Source of the DNA: Hysterangium stoloniferum
Lineage: Eukaryota > Basidiomycota > Agaricomycetes > Hysterangiales > Hysterangiaceae
DNA length: 64,000 bases
Direction of reading: 5' to 3'
Assembly (NCBI GenBank): GCA_015178975.1
Contig: WHVD01000117.1
Location: 124,001 to 188,000 of the forward strand
The notes under the pieces are model-generated. The model was given only the letters and a program-made list of their open reading frames with translations. It searched no databases and was not told the DNA's origin. Every line of letters begins with the position of its first letter. Position 1 is the stretch's first letter. This document shows positions 34,127 to 45,466 of the stretch, in pieces. Made by a program: the position numbers and the translations under genes.

Positions 34127-35047
34127 CTAAGTTTCTCCCTCTACAACTTCTCCCTCCTCTCCGGCCTCCGAACCCTCCTCCGCACCGACAGCCACCGATA
34201 CCACACCACCGACCTTCTCCGAAACCCCAATTTCATGCCCATCACAACTCGAGACTTCCAAATACTGCTCAAGTTGACCACCGAGAGACTCGATAACACT
34301 GGTCTGTTTCTCCAGCCCGACGCCCAAGAGTCGCAATTGCTCAGTTATGAGCCCTTGTTGTCGCAACGTCTCATATCGGAACCGACTCGTCTCCAAGAAG
34401 TAGGTCTGCATGAGGCAGTTTTGCTCTTCTAGAGCATCGGCCTGTCGCTCCTGGAATGAACCATCGGCCCCCGGGAAAACACACCCAAGCTTCTGATTGG
34501 CGCACTCTTGACAAGTGCGGCCCCGACCATTGGTCCGGGGATGACAGGTTCGACCCCGTTTCGTGCACTGATTGCACTTGGGGTCATTTTCGGGCCCCGC
34601 CTTGGGGGCCTGCTTTTGTTTCTATAGGAAAAATTAGGGAAGTTTTATTTAAGGAAATCGAACCCACCTTGGGGCTCGACGGCCCCAGTGCATCCTCCTC
34701 GTCCTCCTCTCCCTCTTCATCATCAGACTCCGAAGGCGTTGCAGCCTTGCGCTAACAAACATTGTCAGTAAGGTTCGCAAAAGAAACCAGAGCCGACTTA
34801 CCTTTCCCTCCCGCTTCTTTTTCGCCACCTCCTCCCATGCCCAATCGGCCTCCTGCTGCTTGTTCTTTGCAAGCACTGCTTCCCAGTGCTTGCGCGCAGC
34901 CTCTTCTGCCGCCTGTTTCTTCTCCTCGGCCTCGATGGCCGCCAACTCCTCCTTCTCCTTCCGCTCCTCCTCTTCACGCACCTTTTTCTTCTGCTCGAGT
35001 ATACGCCGACGCTCCTTCGCGTTCGCCGTACCACTCGGCACCGACAT
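34127..35047 (-). CDS. Antisense accessory gene of chromovirus C: coiled coil plus six-cysteine (Zn2Cys6-like) protein, intact
   Basis: Exons 35047-34802, 34751-34668 and 34621-34127 join in frame to give about 274 residues with no stop. The start is taken at MSVPSG because MTIGSG (35101) lies farther from the shared plan. Residues ~15-80 form a very charged coiled coil (E/K/A/Q); exon 2 is acidic (SESDDEEGEEDEED) and ends SSPK; exon 3 opens KQKQAPKAG, followed by six cysteines spaced C-x2-C-x6-C-x10-C-x2-C-x6-C (about 34485-34590), then a helical tail and an acidic end. The spacing equals fungal Zn(II)2Cys6 clusters, though few basic residues follow the first Cys pair. It lies antisense between pol and the polypurine tract with TATA-like CATATAAAAG at 35151-35160. 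Likely nucleic-acid or partner binding; function inferred only. Confidence 0.72.
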
Positions 35048-35274
35048 GGGCGCAACTGTTAACCTAACCGGGAAGGGTTTTGACCCCGAGCCTATGGTCA
35101 TGGTGGTTAAAGGAAGGGAAGTAAAATTTCAAGCGCCAGGAACCCTCAAACTTTTATATGCAAAATTTTGCCGAGTCACATGATGTTTTGACACACCCAG
35201 CCATACCCGACAGGTTTTACGTACGGGATCTAGATTTTCGGCCTCCTTGGGATTTCGGCCAAAAGGGGAGATAC

Positions 35275-35996
35275 TGTTACGACCGTGTCGCAACCCTATC
35301 GGTCCCGAAGTTATCGCCACTTGTCAACGTTTCAAGTCATCCTCTCAGAAACCATCGGCCCCGAAGCTGACAAATGTTTTCGCAAAGATCAAACTCCATT
35401 TACGCGCACTTCAAAATAACTCGTATTGTCTGGTCAAACTTTGATACGTCCCCTTTATTATGTTGATCCGTCCAATCTTATGTTTCGCATATGTCTATCT
35501 ATATTTGTAGTCCTTGAACTATTTCCTTTTATCGTAATCCCGCTCTCGGTTATCATCGGCCTCCGAACTAATCATAAACTTCCCGTTCCTAGTCAAGCTT
35601 ATTGTTAATACCGTGTTCCGCCCTTCTCCCCATTAGTATTTTCCAGACGCCTGTTACTTGTATATGAACCCGCTGTAGTTGTAGTCACTAGGCAATCAGA
35701 ATATCGACTCAGAATACCCTCATATGCCTGTATCAGTCTCATACTAAGAATCCCCCCATCTGCCTTCGCGTGCGCTCGCCCACTCCCGGCCCCGACCCCT
35801 TGGCCCGACGCTCGACTTGTCCTTCGATTCCGATCGGTATCACGCCGAAAGGTACTCATTAGGATTAGTCTTCGCCCGCCCGAAATTTAAGGACATCCTA
35901 CGGATATTTGCGAGGGCGCAGCACATAAGCTGAAGCCAAGTCCTTCCGATCGGTCCCTGTCGGCCACCGACATTAGTCAGTTTTCAGTTCTTAACA
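35275..35996 (+). repeat. 3' LTR of chromovirus C
   Basis: 722 bp, preceded by polypurine tract AAAAGGGGAGATAC (35261-35274) and followed by the duplicated GCTAT. It differs from the 5' LTR at roughly 2% of positions by eye. Confidence 0.93.
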
Positions 35997-36101
35997 GCTA
36001 TATACTGTATTTTCTTGAGATATTTTGCCATTTTTTCTCCCTGGTAGTGGCCTGCCAATATGCAAATGTCAAACATTGAAAAGGTTTTGAGAGTCACTGT
36101 A

Positions 36102-37276
36102 TACACTAACTATTTACTTCACCTTAGAATATTCCTAGAGGGTGGAATAGCTATTGGAAAAATATGAGAAAATACTACTAATTAGTCTACTAGGAGTAGG
36201 CCAGTCAGGGAAACTCCTGGATGAGCAGACAACTTGAAAATGAAAAATATAAGAAATAGAATGTCCCCTTACAGATAGCAGCAATTGCAAAGTTGGAAGC
36301 ATCAGATTCAACAATGAGGAAAACATTGGGTTTCCAATTGGAAAGGACTGAAGCAGAGTGAAACACATCTTTCAAGGTCTGACAACCTGTGTGACATTTA
36401 TGTATCATCAAAACACAAGGGGAATCCTTGCAAGATGAGGAAGGGGAACAGTAATATCTGAATAATTTCAGATAAATTGCCAGTAAAAATTGGCAAACAC
36501 TAGGAAAGGTTGAGTTTCCTTGACCTTGTGAGGTTTGGGCCAATCCCAGATAACTTGAACTTTAGGTTCATCCATGTGAAGACCATCAGGTCCAACAATG
36601 AAACCTCAATAGTATCCATGTCAAAAAACATCTTTCACCATTCATGAAATGACTGTGCTTTTGAGAACTTCGTGGACTTGTTCATCATGCATAATGGGTT
36701 CAGAGAACAGTCATCCACTCATCACCTTCAACAATCTGGACTAAGTGATAGGCATATTTGAGGTCTATCTTAGTATGAATCCAGGCTATTCAAAAGGCAT
36801 CAAGTAGGTCTGTAATGAGTGGAGTGGGTACTTATCCTTCCAGGATATGGCATTGAGGCCTTGGAAATCAACATAGAGGTGAAGGGATCCATCCTTTTTT
36901 ATGATGAAAAGGATGGGTGCTTCAAACAGAGACTTTGAGGGTCCTATTGACACATGTTCATTAGGAAATATCAGAGAGCAGAGAGTTCTGATTAGGAAAG
37001 AGGACAGATAGGTCCAAGAGGAGGGTTTGGACTGGGTTCAAGGTTGATTTTCAAATGGTAAGGGCCATGAGTGGCAAGCTAATCAGCTTTCTGTTTACTC
37101 AAAGCATTTGCAAAATTGTAATATTTTTTGGGGTCTCCTTCCAGGTCAACATCAGGCTTGGGATGTGCCGAAGTTGTAACAATCTTATAGCAGTATTTTT
37201 GTATTGCTATTCCTGAATTAGACATTTGGGTATTATTAAGCTGCATATATTCTGAAGCCCTTGCATTTTGTTCCAA
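36102..37276 (-). pseudogene. Minus-strand chromovirus pol relic, right flank of the Tc1 insertion
   Basis: Read downward from 37276: DLEGDPKKYYNFANALSKQKAD (protease-RT linker, near 37085-37150), RT fingers (KKDGSL, VDFQGLNA near 36860-36905), RT palm (KIDLKYAYH near 36770), then connection and RNase H fragments to about 36200. Stops throughout. 36102-36780 is a second copy of 12050-12711. It continues leftwards at 18644 across the Tc1 element. Confidence 0.75.
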
Positions 37277-37679
37277 AAAATTAATTTCTAATATAGTGAC
37301 ATAACTAGATCATGCCCCGCCATTCTCAACTCAAAGTCGTTCTTGCGAGACGGGACCCATAACAATCGCCCCTCAAATTATATATTGCACGGGTCACATA
37401 CGTACTTTCATATGGTCGCCCGAATAACGCTGCCCAGTTTCCATCGATAGTTGGAATAGAGCGCGACGCGTCTGCATCACGTGTTTGTTTGGTCCACGAC
37501 GGTCCACAACCTCCGCATACATTTGGGTATGCGACGTCAAAAGCATTATATATGCTGTAAGTCTGAGTTAGAAAGTTTTCCCTCATTCTCGTTTACATTC
37601 TACTGAGTTTTGTTGTTATAGGTTAGCCATTATAGAATTCAGTTTTCGTTTACATTCCACAAGACTGAGTATTGTTGTT

Positions 37680-40225
37680 ATGGCTTCGTATCCCAACACG
37701 GTTTACATCGATAAACTGCTCAACTCGGTCAACGCGTCCATCGCATTGGTCCTAGACCGGCTCTACCGTCTCGATATCCTTTTCATAGCACCTTAATTTT
37801 GAATATTTATCTATGTGTGTCTGGCCACAGGCGTCACTGAATAGAAGAATGGCTGAAGTCGGAATATGAATAATTCCAATAGTTTTGACAGGTGTGGGAA
37901 CCTCGCTTCGGGGCAGGGTTAAAACACCAACTATATTTTTCAACCTTCCCCCATATTTGTCTCATGGATATCTGGGAGCTACTCCAGCATGCGCCGCAAT
38001 ACCTTGACCATCATGACGGGTCTACAAGGAACCCAACTACACCCCCCCACTTCACCTACATTCACCCAGATGTGAAGTGTGTATTTTCCATTTGACCGAT
38101 ACTTTACTCGATCTCGGATGACTGATGGCACGCTTGATAGTGGCGCTGGGTCTTCAAGTGAGGACGCAAATCGAGTACAAGTGATAGATAATCAGACGTG
38201 AGATGCTTCATATCAGAGATTGTGCGAATTTCGAAGCATACTCAATCCTGTTGAAGTCGCAGATTGGAGGAGGGACATGCGGTCCTGAGGCGCACATCAG
38301 GGAGTTATATTCCACACTCGGGCAGCGTGGGGACATCCGTTGGGAACGGCTCATCTTTTCTCACCCTGTTTACACATGGTTCCAACGGGCGATTGACACT
38401 TCCGCCCCCGAATGGGTTCAAGTACGGAAATAGGTAATATTGGCAATATTTCGGGAACAAATCCGTGTTAACTTGAAACAATTCTTTCCTAACGTCCCTT
38501 TAGTGCTGGCCAACGCTCGCATAGCTCGAGCGGGCATGGTTCGACAGCGATGCCTGCATGCTCAAATCCGCAGGGGACATCAGGTTTGTCCCGTGATCGT
38601 TATTCTCATTTTCAGTCAGGAATTTAGAATAGAAATAAAACTAAATTTGTTATTGTTCTTGTAGATCATGAATACCTTGACGATCATGGGGGGTCTACAA
38701 GGAACTCAACTTCAACCCCCCATCCAATGAACATCTCGTGGCTGATCCACCATCAAACGCACCCTCGTGATGTGACGTGTGTATTTTCCATTTGACTGAT
38801 ACTTTACTCGATCTCGGGTGACTGATGGCCTGTTTGGTAGTGGCACTGGGTCTTCAAGTGGTAACCCAAATGGAGGACATATCTCGTGGGTTTTTCTTTC
38901 CTATCAAGCATACGCCACACATTTTCTTACTGATGTCCCTTAGTTCTGGCCACCAGTGGCAGAGATCAGGCATCCATTGTGTGGCGGTCGCTCCACCGGC
39001 AGAGCCTTCATACTCAAATCCGCTGATGCAATCAGGTTTGTTTCATGCGCATTAAAATCAAGTTCTGTTAGAAATTCACAAATAAATAAAAATGAAATAG
39101 ATTATGGAAATCATTATGACTTTGACCATCAGCACAAGTGCGTGAACTTTCAAACGACGCAAGTTTACTTGCGTACAATCAATTATGTTTATGTTTATTG
39201 ACGAGAATACAGCACCTTCCGCCAGTATCCGATGGACAATCCCCACAGTGGTAGGTCACAAGCTGTACCCCCCACATCGCGCAGTCCGGAGCATCTCGAG
39301 GATCCATCCGAAGGAAACACATTCGCACACCGGGGGAGTTTTACACAGTGAGCATTGTCATGTTTTCATATATATATATATGCACTGGCTAACAAATTTA
39401 TTATCAAACTCAAACCTCTACCCCAGCTTCCCCGAACTTCAAATCATAGAACACGATCCATCCATGGTGTCGAAGACCGGTCCCATGGAATATGATCTGT
39501 ATAGGGATCTAGCCAGGGAGCCGGAAGAGGCATTCTCAAATATGTCTGCACTTGTACGGCCCCCATCCCCCCCACCCGCCCGCCCCACCAAGCGTAAACG
39601 TGATAGCAAGCCCACAGGGAGAAAAGCAAAACCCGCTGGCGTGCACACCCGTGCTTTCACGGTGAGCACGTCGCTCATTGAAGCCGCCACTAAAACTGTG
39701 GTATTTCCCACCCCATCCGGGAAAACGCCGGACGCCATGAGTTTCATCCAGACCGTTTCAGTTCGGGGATGGAAAAAGTGCAAACGGTGTCATGCTGACT
39801 TCAAGTGTAATCAACAATTGACCAGACATTGGCTCCAAGTGCACGTTTATCTAGACCTCGAAGCCGCTATCAATTTTCCGGAAGGTGATCACACCATGTC
39901 GATAATTAATTCAACGCAGAGGAGGGATATTTTACTGGCCGCGGTGTATACTTGTCCCTTGGACCCGTGTCGCGCTGTCGAGTCTCCTTCACGGGTTGCG
40001 GTCTTCGTCACCGAGCCAAGCCTGGACACACATGTGAAAACTCACTATGAATGCCTCAAAGCCTGGGGCAAGGAAGTGGGACAAGACATGACGCTCGAGT
40101 TACGACAAATGCGAAAGCGGGTATCAACGTACGTGAATCAACATCCCTTTTGGCCAAAGACAGTCCAACAACCTCCACAATTTACCTCTCGTAACAAGAA
40201 GTTGGTTTGGATGTTGAACCAATAG
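37680..40225 (+). CDS. Spliced gene with C-terminal C2H2 zinc finger (5' exons uncertain)
   Basis: Well-supported exons: 38944-39035, 39213-39347 and 39427-40225, joined with matching phases (AG/C and CA/C) and canonical GT..AG ends, stop TAG 40223-40225. The last exon has a Pro- and Lys/Arg-rich basic stretch (KRKRDSK near 39590) suggesting a nuclear signal, then a C2H2 finger (CKRCHADF...H-x4-H, about 39778-39845) and a second Cys/His set (C-x4-C...H-x3-H, about 39955-40045). Upstream exons are guesses: ATG 37680 (MASYPNTVYID) is a candidate start, and duplicated exon-intron modules occur at 37990-38590 and 38660-39035. A DNA-binding protein is likely; family not recognised. A continuous unspliced reading from 39185 is possible but less consistent. 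Confidence 0.5.
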
Positions 40226-42268
40226 GATGGTGTAACAGCGGTGTATGGATACTCACTTTGAATATGGCTACAATGTTATACCCCTTGTTAGCGCGGGTGT
40301 TAATCCGAGTCATGTGATAGATCTACGATAAGCTGCGCCTCATCAGGTATCGTAACACTTGGCTTAATGCGGCTCTTAGATAGTTATTTCTCAAATATCA
40401 CTTTATCCAACGCTTTGGTATGACAAAAGGAGCATGTCGGAAAAATCGATATTTGAATATGTATACAGCTACAAACATATCAACACATCAGGCCGTCAGC
40501 TATCCGACCCATATATATACTTTAAATTAAAAATTGCCCATATCATACTATCAGAATGACCAATGATGAGGATGATCATTGCTGATAAGCATCGCTCATA
40601 TGGATCATCACCACTGACGAAGATGGACGATGAACAGCTTAATTTGTTAGATATCACACGCCTTCCTTTAATAGTAGCTAAATCCCAAATTTCAATGTCC
40701 CATATAATGATCCGTCAGATTTTGAATGAATACATATTCTTGTGCCCTGCCCAACGATCACATGATCTGCAATATGAATATCGGAATATCGTCAGCTTCG
40801 GCTGGCTTTTGGTCTAATGGATGGATAGCTTTAGTGATTTCAGTAGATGGACAGCTTCATAGTGGAGTCGTGGATAACGACATGCTATCAAGTGCCTGAT
40901 GTATCCGAGTTAGCGACCCACACCTCGGATTGAACCAGCCCAGTGTCTGATACACTCAGATTATTGATCTCACACCTAGATTTCAGCATTAGCCGAGAGT
41001 GGAATTTCCATGTTGTGGATCAGCGGATAAACAGCTACTTAATAATGGGTCGGTACTTGATGGAGAATGCGTCTCGGAATTGTTAGCTGGGAAGGATTGG
41101 CGAGGTGGAGTGTTATTTCCATGTCGTGGATCAGTGCCGCGTAGATGAACCGCTCCTTATGGGGTACTTGGCAATACGCCGACATATTACTCACGACATA
41201 AATTTCAGCATTAGCCGATCAAGTGGGATTCCCATGTGGTTCGGAGGTAGAAGCATCCATTCTATTTGGTGCCTGTGTCCGAGCTATTTGAAGTTTAAAC
41301 TCTGATCTAACCGAGAGGAGAGGACCAGACGGCTATAGCAATGCACACCCGTGGCACCTATATAGGAAGCCAACCCGACGGCTGGCCCCAGGAAACGATC
41401 AAGTAATATTTTGATCGAGGTCACATAGTATCAAGACATGATGTCTAGATCATTCCGAAACTAATATTTATGTCGCAAATATAGACTTTTAAACTATAAG
41501 TAATGTTCTCGCTGCGATCGGGGCCTAACTTTGATATGAATACTTGATTATAGTGGATTATAAGTGTAAATATGCATTGTTTACTTGTGTTATAAAATGC
41601 TTCACGTTTCAGTGTGAACAATTATCTGTTATGCATATATATATATACATGTTTCTGGTGGATGTGTATAAAAAAAAGGAACATATGTAGGAATAGTAGA
41701 TACACATAAACTATCTCAGGGATCAATAAGTAATTGCGAGAAAAAGACCCTCCATCCATATATACACTTTGTACTCATATAAATAAGTACCGTTCATTCA
41801 TGTCAACACCTGTCATTTCTATTATAAAGTAAAAGGGCAATATGTGGATATTGAGCAGTCATACAGATAGCATTATGTAGGTTTCTGTAGTGAGAGGGCT
41901 GCACCATATAGAAAGTTGACAAAGAGAGAGGTGGTGGACATGGTATGTCGCTTTTATTAGGAGGCGTGCCTAATACATGACGTTACAAAGCAATACATAG
42001 GAAATTTGTGACCTAGAGCACAGCCTTTAAATGTCTTAGGACAAGGTACAAGACTAGCGAGGGCCAATGAAATTTTAAGGGCAGTTTATATCACCCCTCT
42101 TTTGGCTTGATTTTGCTCGATATGGTGCTTTGAGATCCGTTACTATGCCATTTTTGGACACCTCGATTGCCACTCTTGTCGGTGCCTATTTTTCATCGTC
42201 CGACCCTCAATGTCTTATAAGCGTGACCAGCTTCGCTGTCCATCTCATATCTCGCTTTCCTATCCAAC
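40226..42268. other. Intergenic region, no gene recognised
   Basis: About 2 kb of AT-rich sequence with only short frames. It has a short AT microsatellite near 41634-41647. No tRNA, LTR or conserved coding sequence was seen. Confidence 0.5.
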
Positions 42269-45200
42269 ATGGGTGTTTTGAGTAGAGACATCTCTGAAGT
42301 CGTTGAATACTTCAAGCGAGCAGCTCCTAGTCAGGTAAAATGCTGTACTAATGACGAGAATTGAAGTTCAATTCTAACCCTTCTTTAGGCAGGCAGTACG
42401 TCTTAACAGCGCCTAGAACTGAATACACTCATAGTTAATGGTCTAGTTATTTCGGGTGCCAATCCCAGTGTATATAATGCAGCAGATCCGTTTCCGCTAT
42501 GGGTTATCCAGGTGTCCATTATCATATGCTTTACCCAGTTGCTAGGCCTCGCGCTGGCAAGAGTGCGCCAACCTCGCGTTATCGCCGAAGTCCTCGGTGG
42601 GATCATACTCGGGCCAACTGTTATGGGGAGGATTCCAGGCTTTACCAATGCCATTTTCCCACCTCAATCTGTCTCTCTACTTACCCTCACCTCGACGATC
42701 GGACTTGTTCTCTTCCTTTTCCTGATTGGCTTGGAAGTCGACGTTAGAGTCCTCCGGCGCAATGCTAAGTACTCTCTAACCATCTCCGCTGCCGGCATGA
42801 TTCTGCCATTTGCATTGGGAGTGGGCCTGGCTGTTGCTCTTTATCACAAGTTTGTAGCACCAGGCGTAGAGTTCGGGCACTTTCTTCTATTTATCGGTGT
42901 TGCCATCGCCATTACTGCGTTTCCCGTGCTTTGTCGTACGTCCGGGTTCTCTTTTAGATTAACTCCGAATTCTTCATGATTTTAAAACCTTTCTTTCAGG
43001 CATTCTCACCGACCTTAACCTTCTCGAGGACCACGTAGGTGTCATTGTTTTGAGCGCTGGGGTAGGAAACGATGTTGTTGGCTGGGTGAGCTCTTCGTAA
43101 TGCACTTATTGTTGCATTCGCCTAACAAACTCAACCTTCAGATTCTTCTTGCGCTTGCCGTAGCCCTGACAAACGCATCCTCAGGCCTCGCAGCGCTTTG
43201 GATTCTTCTAACGAGCGTCGCCTTCGTCCTTTTTATGGTATATCCGGGCCGTTGGGCATTTGTCTGGCTTGCAAGACGCACGGGTTCTTTGGAAAATGGG
43301 ACTCCCAATCCACTAATGATGACGGTGACGTTACTTGTAATCCTGGGCTCGGCCTTCTTCACCGATGTCATAGGTGAGACATTTTCAATCTGCCGACAGA
43401 GACTAAGCCCTGACCAACAATTTACAGGGATCCATGCAATCTTTGGAGGGTTTATTGCAGGCCTGATCATCCCGCACGAGGGGGGGTTTGCGATCGCTCT
43501 GGTTGAAAAACTTGAAGACCTTGTCTGCATCGTTTTCTTACCTCTCGTAAGCTCCATTATATTTCTTTCCGTATAAGTTTAGAAATAAGCGTCTCATTAG
43601 TATTTCGCTCTTTCTGGACTGAGAACTAACCTGGGGCTGTTAAACGACGGTATAACATGGGCATACATCGTCCTTATCTGTGTCATCGCATTTTTCGGAA
43701 AATTCGTAGGATGTGCGTTGACCGCTAAGCTTATGGGTTTCAGCAACAGGGAGTCTAGCGCGATTGGTACTCTCATGAGTTGTAAAGGGTAAGTCTTACC
43801 TTTCCGGTGCTACAGTTAACTACCATACTTATTTTTCTCTCCCGTTAGCCTGGTAGAACTAATTGTGTTGAACGTTGGGCTTCAAGCTCAGATCCTGGAC
43901 ACAAGGCTTTTCTCGATGTTTGTTGTTCACGCTATTGTCCTCACTGTTATGACTACCCCTTTAACTTTGTGGTGCTATCCCCCACAACACCGCCACGGCC
44001 GCAGTCCCCGAGTGGCCATTGAAAAAAAGACGATCGATGGTCAGGATCGGATCGAAAGTCAAGATCGCCCCCTCGAAGACACGTTCAAATCCAAGTTCTT
44101 AGTCGTGCTCAATAAAATCGAGCATCTGCCAGCCATCATGACTATAATGCAACTATTGCAAACCACACCCAAATCGCCATCGATTATCTCTGGTAGGAGC
44201 ACGTCAACGGAAAAGGATCTGAAGGGCGATGATTCTCGGGATATTACTCAGGACAGAGATCTTCCGGAGTCCCCCAACTCCAAACCCCGTCCTGAAAACA
44301 TCCACCGGCCCGTCACGATTAATGCGCTCCGTCTGATGGAGTTAACGGACCGTACATCCACGGTGATGAAATCTTCTGAGGCTGACGATCTAATCTTGCG
44401 AGACCCCCTTGTATCTGTTTTCTTCGCCTTTGGGAGGCTTCTTAACATTGCTATTGCGAGCACTATGTCAATCGGACATCAAGACTCGTTGGCAACGACC
44501 GTTGCTGGCCATGCGCGAGACAATGGCTCACAAATGGTCATTGTTCCGTGGCAGGTCGCCAAATCAAACGTCTTGCCCGAGGAGCTAGCACACGGACCTT
44601 CGATACCTCCTGAGACTACGTACAATCCTTTTGAGGGAATGTTCGGGAAGGCATCGGGATCGGAACGAGGGACTTCTGTCGTATACGAGAATTTTATTCG
44701 TAAAATTTTTGCAGAATCTCCCGTGGATGTTGGACTATTTGTGGATCGAGGCACGCCTGCCTCTGGGCATCAGCACGTATTTTTCCCATTTTTTGGCGGC
44801 CCAGACGATCGTCTAGCGTTGCGATTTGTGGTGCAGCTTTGCGCGAATGACAATGTGACTGCTACCATCGTCAGGGTAACGAAGTCAGTTAATTCACAAG
44901 GGGCGAATACGGAGACTGTAGCTAGCACTGAGACCCCAGAGAATTCAAAGGTGGGCGTGAGTACCCCGTTTGCATCTTACCTCACGTTGCATTAATAAAT
45001 TACTTTAATTGCGTAGGCGGCGGCGTTTGCGGATACGATATATGCCCCGCAGAATACCCAGACCCGTATTGCCTCGGACACTGCGGACAACATCGTGTGG
45101 CTACGGTATGCTAAACATGCGACGGCGCCGCACAGCCAGCTCTCGCCTCAGGCCCGTTCTGCGATGCGGCGTATAACCTTTTCAGAGACATCGTCGCCGC

Positions 45201-45466
45201 TTCCGCTCCGATCCACCCTTGAACTTGCTGCTAAGGAAGCGAGTGGTGTAGCGAATGCAAGCAAGTCACTTCTGCTCGTCTCTGGGAGGGGCAGAAGATT
45301 TACGCCCGAATCTCACCGTGCGGAACTCGATAGTATTCTAGCCGAGCAGTCATCGGTTAACGCTGATGTAGCGAAGACTGTTGGTGAGGTTGGTGCAGGG
45401 TTCATGGCAGCGGGAACCAAATCAAATGGCATTTTGGTGTTACAGGCGGTCAATGGCGTGTGGTAG
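42269..45466 (+). CDS. KHA1: K+/H+ antiporter, Kha1-like (CPA2 family), eight exons
   Basis: Exons 42269-42334, 42410-42935, 43000-43085, 43142-43373, 43428-43546, 43601-43788, 43849-44956 and 45017-45466; all junctions GT..AG and phases agree, giving about 924 residues (yeast Kha1 is 873). The N-terminal ~430 residues form a Na+/H+-exchanger membrane domain: [38 protein letters not shown], the ion-site-like [20 protein letters not shown] and [13 protein letters not shown] are family hallmarks. The C-terminal half is cytosolic and matches the long regulatory tail of fungal Kha1. In yeast this protein exchanges K+ for H+ in Golgi membranes and supports pH and cation homeostasis. Single-copy with unmutated CpGs, unlike the flanking repeats. 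The exon 7 donor (GTGAGT at 44957) could alternatively be at 44951. Confidence 0.88.

Larger units (their letters stand above)
20150..35996 (+). mobile_element. Chromovirus C, complete Ty3/gypsy element interrupted by chromovirus A
   Basis: Two 722-bp LTRs (20150-20871, 35275-35996) and a 5-bp target duplication GCTAT (20145-20149, 35997-36001). Subtracting the nested element A and its duplication leaves about 7.7 kb. Order: LTR, self-primer site, gag, frameshift signal, pol (PR-RT-RH-INT-chromodomain), antisense gene, polypurine tract, LTR. By eye the LTRs differ at only about 2% of sites, mostly CpG transitions, so insertion was relatively recent. Confidence 0.95.
18645..36099 (+). mobile_element. 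Tc1/mariner DNA transposon (DD34E), split by nested retrotransposons
   Basis: The left end starts CAGTGACTCTCAAAACC at 18645; the right end, reading inward from 36099, is the same sequence with one mismatch in the first ~60 bases. The terminal inverted repeats continue for about 240 bp (left 18645 to ~18890; right 20010-20149 plus 36002-36099). Both ends are flanked by TA (18643-18644, 36100-36101), the Tc1 target duplication. The element itself is only about 1.6 kb; chromovirus C (20150-35996) sits in its right inverted repeat. The transposase is at 18993-20009. Confidence 0.9.

Noticed and set aside
39185-40225. Single-exon reading of the C2H2 gene from ATG 39185
   Set aside because: A 79-nt GTGAGC...CCCAG intron at 39348-39426 and the upstream exon 38944-39035 match in phase; the unspliced N-terminus reads through AT-rich intron-like sequence.
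40560-41330. Possible tRNA or small genes in the AT-rich gap
   Set aside because: No T-loop GGTTCGANNCC-type box or cloverleaf was found, and frames are short.
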